Below, piece by piece: positions 38,001 through 45,000 of a stretch of 45,000 nucleotides of DNA (positions are counted from its first letter, which is position 1; each line of letters begins with the position of its first letter). Origin of the DNA: Botryococcus braunii (lineage: Eukaryota; Chlorophyta; Trebouxiophyceae); NCBI GenBank assembly GCA_002005505.1, contig KV908368.1, positions 1 to 45,000 of the forward strand, given 5' to 3'. The notes under the pieces are model-generated. The model did no database searches. It had not been told where the DNA came from and saw nothing but the letters and a program-made list of their open reading frames with translations. Position numbers and translations under genes: made by a program.

Positions 38001-40186
38001 CCAAGCAACTGAAGGGGTTTTTCAAGTGGAGAAGGCAACCGCAATTGTTCGGGTCTGAATGCCGAGTATTCCAATGTGTAATCCCAGAGGCGTGTGTAGA
38101 GACCAGGCCTCACCAGATGTGTAGGGAACTATATTAAAATCTTCAATGCCAGCCTGCTCCAAGGCCAGGTCATAAGAGCCAGTCTCCCAGGGATCCATGC
38201 CACCTGCACCCGCCCAAACGCATATCAACAAAAATGCGTCTCTCCGTCGTCGTTATGTTCGGAAATGTATCTGTCTCTCACTCACTCCCCCCCCCCCCCA
38301 CACACACACACACACACGCGCACGCGCGCGCGCACACACACGCACACGCACATGTGCACGCCCGCATGTGCCCTCTAACGCGCGCGTCTAAATGAGATGA
38401 CCTGTGTATTATAATAAATAGATTTACTAACTAGTTCACCAGCAGTTGCACTTTCAAGTTGCTGAAGTCCATACCCCAAGCACTGCACACCCGAAAATGC
38501 CAGTTTTTGTACCCGGCAATGGGGTAAACAAGGGGTCGAAAGAGTGCGAACCAGCGAGGTCCTCGACACGTAATGCCTCCGCATGGAGAACGAAACTGTG
38601 CAGAGTGGGGCCCACATTTACCCCCTCAATCAACCTAAAAAACGCATTGAGCGACACAACTCCAAAAGCTTTCAAGGCTCAAGGGACCCAGCAACAGAAG
38701 TGCCTCCCGCCTTTATCCAATGGATAAGTCACCTGCAGGAGCCAGAAATGTTGCCCGCGGTTTACTCTGTATTTGCGAACAGGAGCCACTTGGAAGGCTT
38801 TCCTCAACAACAAGGGGATGGACGAAAGGGGGGGGGGGGTTGATGGGCCTCAACATCAGATATAGATGCTTGAGCGCGCTGGGCGGCGATTCAAAATACT
38901 GCATTGCAGAACACATGCCAACAACCTCGGGGGCAAGAAACCTTGAATGTGGGTGATTAAAAGTTGATTTATGAACACCCAAGACAACCACAGGGCAGTG
39001 TTGAGCTGCATCAGCCCATAAAAGGGGCTGATGATTGTTTTTTAAGTAATTTTTCAAAACAGGGGCCGATGCGCAGGAGGATCAACCCCAAAGGAAAAGC
39101 GCATGGTAGGATGATGCAAACAATTGCCAAAACATTACACGAGAGCATGCAACAGCGCTCCTTCCCAATACAAATGTAGGCTACCGCGAACAAAATAATT
39201 ATAGTGTCAAACCGCAGATGCAAAAAGAAAGGGGAACACAAGGGTTAAGGTGCCATGCAGTGCTAACCATGTCAGCCTTCAAAGCAAGCAGAAATAGGCC
39301 GCTGCGCTGTTGACTGTACAAAAGCCTTTTGACAAGAACTGTAAAAGCACAGCCCATGTTCACTGTTCATTTCCAAAGACCAAAGCCTTGGCAGTGGTCA
39401 TAAGAAGAATGGCGGACATGCAGAGCCCTTGCGATTCGAAAGTCCGCTCACCTCCATCATTGGTGTCACCGGCACCGGTACACAAGAAGTAGTCTTTGGG
39501 GATCCTGTGCAGGACAATTGTCTCGAGGTCAGTACAATCTAGGACTTCCAAGGTATGTCCTCAAGCCCACACAATGCCCGGGTGCTGTGGAGAAAATGCG
39601 TACAGTGTTCTGGTGGAAATTCAATAAACCATTGGACATCGCACACTGAGACTCAAAAGTGGAACGTCCAGAGGTACTGTACGGCATGTTATCACCGAGA
39701 GGCTGGGGTACTTTAGCGAGTTGGTGTACACTGTGTCACGCTCTACCTAATCCACCACTGTAATGTTGTGCTCTAGGTTTTTGGGCGTCCAGGTGAATTG
39801 CTGCACCCTGAGCCACGCTCCGTATAGGTGGTGAGGTACATACATTACCCCCACCATTACACCGTTGTCCTAGACATCCTTTCTAGTACTGCAACAGGAA
39901 TCCTACAGTCTATCCAGGAAGCGCTTCTGCACCTGCATCCAAGGAGGACACCTTGGCCTCCCTTGACCAGATCAAAGTGGCGGGCGCTTGATTTCTTGTC
40001 ATCTTCAGTTAGAGCTCCTAAAAAGCCGAATTCGACGTTGTACTGGGGCTCTTCGCCATTCTCCTCCCGAGACGGCTTCTCCTTCTTGGCCTTTGGCTTT
40101 TTTAATTTTACCACGGGTGCTTCTTCACCACTGCCTGCCTCATGATCATCTCGCTGTGTTTTCCGTTTTTCGCCTTTTTTTCCCAT
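34250..40186 (-). CDS. Pyruvoyl-dependent arginine decarboxylase, AaxB-like (6 exons)
   Basis: Exons (- strand order): 40186-39933, 39504-39452, 38203-38114, 36931-36809, 36045-35924, 34441-34250; 277 residues, every junction in phase. The family turns arginine into agmatine and CO2. The proenzyme cuts itself before a Ser, which becomes the pyruvoyl group. Visible: GCRIPKDYFLCTGAGDTNDG, then FNIVPYTSVIPAE with the Thr131-Ser132 cleavage pair, FHHGAVLECIMA, ITAGVG, GGWAAEYAGH and a C-terminal EKQFGTCFAAICF. Likely catalytic residues by family comparison: Asp114 (GSYD), Asn126 (FNIV), Ser132, Glu195 (AAEY). Order and spacing follow chlamydial AaxB (about 195 residues) more than the shorter archaeal enzymes. 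Odd: an 80-residue Lys/Glu-rich N-terminal extension (KLKKPKAKKEKP) not like a plastid transit peptide. Five GT-AG introns show a true nuclear gene. Substrate specificity is inferred from family. Confidence 0.88.
34810..35058. repeat. (GT)n microsatellite in decarboxylase intron 5
   Basis: About 160 bases of GT with CT and CG interruptions, then GTGCGC alternation and poly-G. It lies in the last intron of the decarboxylase gene. Confidence 0.95.
36529..36556. repeat. poly-C / poly-G hairpin
   Basis: A C run, a short TAAAAA loop, then a G run, giving about 10-bp self-complementary arms inside decarboxylase intron 4. Confidence 0.85.
37260..37640. repeat. Degenerate ~28-bp minisatellite in decarboxylase intron 3
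   Basis: Recurring units like ATTCAGGTGATAGACAGAA followed by TCACATTAA, with much divergence and some partial units. At least eight recognisable copies. Confidence 0.75.
38287..38353. repeat. poly-C-(CA)n-(CG)n in decarboxylase intron 2
   Basis: C tract, CA run, CG-rich alternation and CA again, lying just upstream of the exon coding for the active-site Asp. Confidence 0.9.
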
Positions 40187-41003
40187 TTCTGCACCACTCC
40201 TCTGACTTTGAGTTCCGGTCCACTTTGCAAGATTCCATTTAAAGGCAGCGATGATTGTCCACAATCGGTTGAAATCGTAAGATATCAACCGACATGCTAT
40301 CTCCACGTAATTTCGGCCTAGGTACCGTCCTAATACTCCGTGATTTTTCAGATATATAAATACAAATGTACCATAAATCATAACGCTCAAAGTGTCGTTG
40401 GAATTGAAGTTCGTCTGGAACGGGTTGGTTGTAGCAGTGATTGTTGCAGAGCCAAGAGATCGGCACGAGGTCTGCGGATTGCGAAGGACCAGGCAGGAGC
40501 TTACTTCCGATGCTCGTACTCAAGCTCGAAAACCCTCAAAGGTTCCACCACGTCTATACTCCTCGCGAAACAATCCACCCAAATACCACAACCCTGCACG
40601 TATCCCTCCTGATGCAGAGTAACCAACTTACCTGAAAGTCAGCAACGCACAACTACGATTCAGAGAAGATTTTCCGTGAGCTACGCCTCTTTCTTGCAAA
40701 CTGTCTGAGAAGCTATTTTTTGTAGACGAACAATAATCTCGGGTGTCATCGAAAAATGGACTATTTTTACCTGCGACGGCTCATGAGCCTGACGCACTTG
40801 CATTTCCCGTGTGCCCGGGTGGACGCACACGCTTTAAGCGTGACGCTCACCTGTTTCCTATGCAGGCTCCGGCACAACGCATTTTTACTCGAACTACAAA
40901 ATGTGTGGAGCGTGCATGATTCAGAGCCTTGCTTTGGACCAAGAAAACAACGGCCCTAACTTCAGCATATTGTCAACCATGTTTAAGAATAGATTAGTTT
41001 TAC

Positions 41004-41027
41004 AATAGCCTATAATTATAGGCTATT
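41004..41027. repeat. Perfect 24-bp AT-rich palindrome
   Basis: AATAGCC, a self-complementary TATAATTATA core, GGCTATT. It is followed within 60 bases by further AATAGCTT/AAGCTATT inverted repeats and about three copies of a TAATTATGCATAA unit. Confidence 0.9.
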
Positions 41028-41294
41028 TTTAAGAAGCTATTCAGAAGAATAGCTTATAAGCTATAAATACAGTATATATTATGCATAATACATATTATTA
41101 ACATATAATTATGCATAATATATTATATCAATTTATAATTATGCATAACATATATTATTAATATGCATATGCATATTAAAGTACATTACTATCAATATAT
41201 GCAGTTCATATGCCTCCAAGAATTGAGGTCCTTTTGTTGATTTGGTCCAGACAGAGAAAAGGTCATATGAAGAACCCTAGTCATACATTTCTAA

Positions 41295-41418
<124 letters not shown>

Positions 41419-41959
41419 GGTACTACTGGCCGACGATTGGTACAGCTCCCCTTGATCAGGTGTCCAGTGGCGCCCCCTCATGAGGTCCAGTGAACGGCAA
41501 CGTCGCACCAGACCCCAATTTCCTCAAGTGTCAGGGCCCTGGATTCATTCCTGGAAGCAGAGGATGAGGAGCCGCCACTGTCTCAGGAGGTGTGAACACC
41601 AAGACGGTTCCGGAGCCCGAGACGATCACTTGAAGTCTTCCTGAGCAATGGCAAGAATAGCTCCTCAAGGTTAGCTAGGTAAGAGCGCGGGGCCTCATTT
41701 CGTCCAAGGAAACTACCTTATATGAGAGCACAGCTGTGGAGCCCTAGGAACTTAAGACGGGATTTATCCCTTTGCAGCTTTCTAGCTAGGATTCCACAAC
41801 TAAGATCTCATATGTGACTGAATGCTTATATACGTAGGTCTTGAGTCAAACGCTTAAGGCATCCCAGAGGTGACCATACGTTTGAGGCATCCAAGATGCA
41901 TGGCAGACTGCCAAGCTCTGCAACAAGATTCCCAGCTCAAACTGTTTGATGAAACAGCG

Positions 41960-42088
41960 TTTGCAGATCTTTCAGTAGATCCACTGACAGATCTGCAAAT
42001 ATCATCTGGAGGCAGCTAGTCCCTGCAAACCGATGCTAAAACAATATACTCAATTGAGTATATTGTTTATAGCAATTGCAATTGCTAT
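41960..42088. repeat. Cluster of three perfect inverted repeats
   Basis: 41960-41999: 11-bp arms TTTGCAGATCT / AGATCTGCAAA with an inner TCAGT/ACTGA stem. 42039-42068: perfect 30-bp palindrome centred on CAATTG. 42069-42088: perfect 20-bp palindrome ATAGCAATTG / CAATTGCTAT directly abutting the previous one. Confidence 0.9.
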
Positions 42089-42608
42089 CTCTAAATGACA
42101 TGTGGAACCCCACGTGGCTGTGTTCCTTGCCCGAGTGGTTTTTGGACTGGCATCATTTAAAATTAAGAGTGAAGCCTAGGCCTTGTTTGCAACACGGTAT
42201 TGCATACCCGCATGACGGATTTACGGTGTGCGGTTAGGATAGACTTTACTCTCAATACGAAATACCGGTGGGAAGGTACGAGCTGTACAAGCCGAGGGAT
42301 CTGAAGGTCTATGCAAGCCCAGGGCCCTGAGGGCGGCCCTGGCAGGGCCCCAGACTGGGACCGCCCGCCGGCCCAGCGCCGGGCCCCCCTGCCGGGCCCC
42401 CCAGGGGAACGGAGGATCTGCCAGCTTCCCTCCTTCAGCAAGAGTTATTTCACCCCCTGGTAGCTCTAAGAAGCAGTTGACTATAAGTTGCTCCGGATAC
42501 TCGTAATGGGAAAGGGTTCATTTACATCTATGTTCCGCGTTCTCTGATTTTCAAGCAAGATCTGGGCATATAAGTCATAGTGTTTGCTGAGCCAGTGAAT
42601 CTTGCAGC

Positions 42609-43575
42609 ATGTCGGGAAAAATGAAGCAAGAGCCGCAAACTGTTGCAAGACGTAAAGTGGTCGTAAGGAATTTGCCCCCACTCGTTTCGGAAGCTGATGT
42701 TAAAGCTGTTATTGAAGCTGCGGCGGCAGGGAAGTATGATTGGTTTCGATTCCTTCAAGGCAAAGCTAAGTGAGCGCACGCCTGGACTGCTCGTTGCATG
42801 GTCTATATTTAAATAGATTTTTTAATTGGAGCAAACTTCTTCTGTTGTAAGGAAGGGACGTCCCCTAACGGCGTAGTTTGTGCCGTAGAACAAGTAAAAT
42901 AAAGCCAGCGCGTGCGTTTCTTCATTTTATTGACCCAAGGGACGTGCTCAGCTTTAAAACACATATGGAAAAGCATACCTTCGTGAATGAGCGAGGACAG
43001 GTTTTCCAGTGCAATGTAGAATTTGCTCCTTCACAGGAAATGCCAGTCCCTCAGAAAAAGCGAGACCGACGGGAAAACACGCTGGATAAAGGTGAGGACG
43101 AACTATTTGGTCAAGTTGGATGCCCTTGATTGACCTGGGTAAGGCTTGTTACCGCTCCTTCTGTAACCAACCACACAGATATGGTGCCTGCTTTTTGCAT
43201 CAACAGGAATCCCCCTTTACCATTCTTACTTTTGAGCTCACAAGCTCCTGGTAATGCATGGACATTGTTTTCCAGAAATTCTGGCTGGCCAGAAGCGCTG
43301 CCAAGTGGCAGGTGGCTGCCAGGTGCAGTTTGCAAGTACTGCAGTTGGTTGGGGAATCAGGATTCTGTTGGGTCTGTGCAGATGAAGATTTTCTACATTT
43401 TGTTGAGGCGTATGAAAAGGAATTGAATGATACAACCTCAATGTTGAAGGTGCAAAAGTTTGGAGTGCCAAACCCAGGCTCTGGTGCACCGAGCACAGTG
43501 CCTCTGAAGTCGAACCTCATGCTTGCGCTGGAAAACAGGCTGCCACGATCCCGAGGGATCATCCGAGTGCGTTAA
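42609..43575 (+). CDS. UPF3: UPF3-like nonsense-mediated decay factor (3 exons)
   Basis: Exons: 42609-42769, 42889-43091, 43382-43575 (stop TAA); 185 residues. UPF3 links the exon-junction complex to UPF2 in nonsense-mediated mRNA decay. The Smg4/UPF3 RNP-like domain is complete: RKVVVRNLPPLVSEADVKAV, DWFRFLQGKAK, ARAFLHFIDPRDV, HTFVNERGQVFQCNVEFAPSQ and DEDFLHFVEAYEKEL. The start fits the usual short leader before RRKVVVR. Both introns are GT-AG and in phase. The model is much shorter than typical UPF3 (over 400 residues) and lacks a visible exon-junction-binding C-terminal motif. A possible donor (ATCCGA|GTGCGT) sits just before the stop, so further 3' exons could exist, but I found none in the next 1.4 kb. 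Confidence 0.87.
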
Positions 43576-44250
43576 TCCCTGTTAGACCGGTTACATTGTC
43601 TTGGGGCGTACGAGTTCGTATTTTGAGTACGAATACTACGCAGGAAGGAAGATCCACCTTGTCAAGACCCTGCACATAGATGACCCCCCATTTTGGCCTG
43701 TTCTATGTAGTTCTTAGTCATCATCAATATAATGCAGGCTACTAGGACAGAAGACGGATGCAGGCTACTAGGAAGGGACTTGTAAGACACAGCATTCTAC
43801 TAATGGGCACAGAGTGTTTGCAGTCATGTTGATGCCAGATTCCAGCTTGCTTGAAAAGTTTTGTGGTCATTAATGTCTCCTTCATCTCAGTAGAGTATTC
43901 ATGCACCTCAGAAGGTCCGTCAATGTCAGCAGAAGTAGTGGCCTAGCTGTTGCCTGTTTATCACCCAGGTAATGTTCCCTCTCACGTGTTTGTGCTGGGG
44001 GACCAGGAGTATGTAAATGAGAATGCTCAATCAGCTCAACAGTCAAAACCTCTCAAGCCAGAGGTTTCAGGTGCTTTGCCCACTCATCCTTCCACCCACC
44101 TGGGCCTTGATCTCGGCCTTCGAGGTTCAGTGGCTCATGGGAGAATGGGTCCAGACTCAAGGGGGAAAGGGTTAGTCAAAGGAGGGCAGGAGGCTCAGGG
44201 ATGGGTAACAGAGACTTGCAGTGAGCGGGTGAGCATTGGCCGAGACGCCA
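43576..44250 (+). other. UPF3 3' flank
   Basis: Unique sequence with a direct repeat (GCAGGCTACTAGGA at about 43735 and 43761) and a TGTAA at about 43782 that could be a polyadenylation signal. The open frame 43950-44261 has no recognisable domain. Confidence 0.4.
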
Positions 44251-45000
44251 GAGGATTTTAGTTTGAGAAGTGAGTGGGCACATGATTGGGATATCAGAGA
44301 ATTGGAGTAAAGGGAAGTATTATGGCACCTAAGTTTGACACGGAAGGGTTGTAGTGGAGGGAGGTGGGTTGGCACATGATTGAGGTACCAAGAGACTGTG
44401 GTGTAAGGGAAGTGGGTGGTCATGTGGTTGGGGTACGGTTGGGTTGGAAGAAGTGGGTGAGCAAAGGCTGGGGATACCAGACGACTTGACTGTGAGGAAG
44501 GTGTGCACATGGGCGGAATGCCAGAGATAATGGATGAGCATATCGCTGGGGTACCAGTCGTAGTGAAGTGGCCAAGCATTGGCTGGGATACCAGAGGAAT
44601 GTACTGGGAGGATATGGGTGTGCACCTGGATGGGACACCAGAGCATCTTGTGTCGAGAAGTGGATGGGAATGTGGCTAGAGCAACAGTTGTAGCGAGAGT
44701 GGACGATGAATGGCTGGGACACTAAACAATGCTAGTGAAAGCAAGTGGGAGTGCACCAGACCGGGATACCAGAGGATTGTCGTGAAGGGAAGTGGGTGGG
44801 TACATGGACCTTTGGGTGACAACAAAAGATTTTATTCTGGGGAAAGTTGGGAAAGGGGGGGTGGGGCGGAGAAAGTGGCTGGGGTATTAGACAATTTGAC
44901 TCTAGGGAAGGGCGTGGGCATGTGGCAGAGATACCTCTTGGATAGTGGTGTGGGGAAGTGGGTGGGAAGATGGCAAGATACCAGGACTGCACTTTGGGAA
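44250..45000. repeat. Degenerate minisatellite reaching the window edge
   Basis: A recurring motif like AAGTGGGTGGGCACATG, then GGGGTACCAGA, at about a dozen places with irregular 40-100 base spacing. It continues to the end of the window. Confidence 0.75.

Noticed and set aside
39360..39551. Separate small gene on the - strand at the IPKDYF exon
   Set aside because: The open frame around it is chance; the exon 39504-39452 joins in phase with both neighbours to give the decarboxylase.
43950..44261. Extra UPF3 exon or independent gene
   Set aside because: No similarity to UPF3 C-termini, no good acceptor in the right phase, and it runs into the minisatellite.

Overview
The window is eukaryotic nuclear DNA. 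All five recognisable genes are split by short GT-AG introns, and the spaces between exons are full of long dinucleotide microsatellites (CA/TG and CT/GA) and poly-C/poly-G tracts. The RAD16-type and RING1-type genes look plant-like, which points to a green-lineage alga, possibly an early-branching streptophyte or a prasinophyte. The species is not determined. I rebuilt the gene models by hand; in every model kept, all exon junctions preserve reading frame.

Layout. (1) 211-5694, + strand: 3' part of a plant-type RAD16 SNF2/RING repair helicase; its 5' end lies outside the window. (2) 5695-9959: intergenic, with two very large composite microsatellites. (3) 9960-20240, + strand: a Polycomb PRC1 RING1-type E3 ligase with an N-terminal RING, a RAWUL-like domain and more than 1,200 residues of Pro/Ala-rich disordered sequence. 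(4) 20241-21685: convergent 3' spacer with a strong hairpin just after the RING1 stop. (5) 32020-21686, - strand: NOC3, a nucleolar ribosome-assembly and replication factor, in 14 exons. (6) 32021-34249: spacer. (7) 40186-34250, - strand: a six-exon pyruvoyl-dependent arginine decarboxylase that most resembles chlamydial AaxB. It keeps the Thr-Ser self-cleavage site and the catalytic Asp, Asn and Glu. (8) 40187-42608: divergent spacer rich in perfect palindromes. (9) 42609-43575, + strand: a short UPF3 (nonsense-mediated decay) gene. (10) 43576-45000: 3' flank with a degenerate minisatellite.

The genes are unrelated housekeeping and chromatin functions (DNA repair, Polycomb silencing, ribosome assembly, mRNA surveillance) plus one metabolic enzyme; nothing suggests a shared operon-like unit. 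The most unusual item is the AaxB-like arginine decarboxylase, an agmatine-forming enzyme known chiefly from bacteria and archaea. Here it carries five in-frame spliceosomal introns and a Lys-rich N-terminal extension. GC content is high in RING1 and the 3' half of NOC3 and drops clearly across 36-42 kb.
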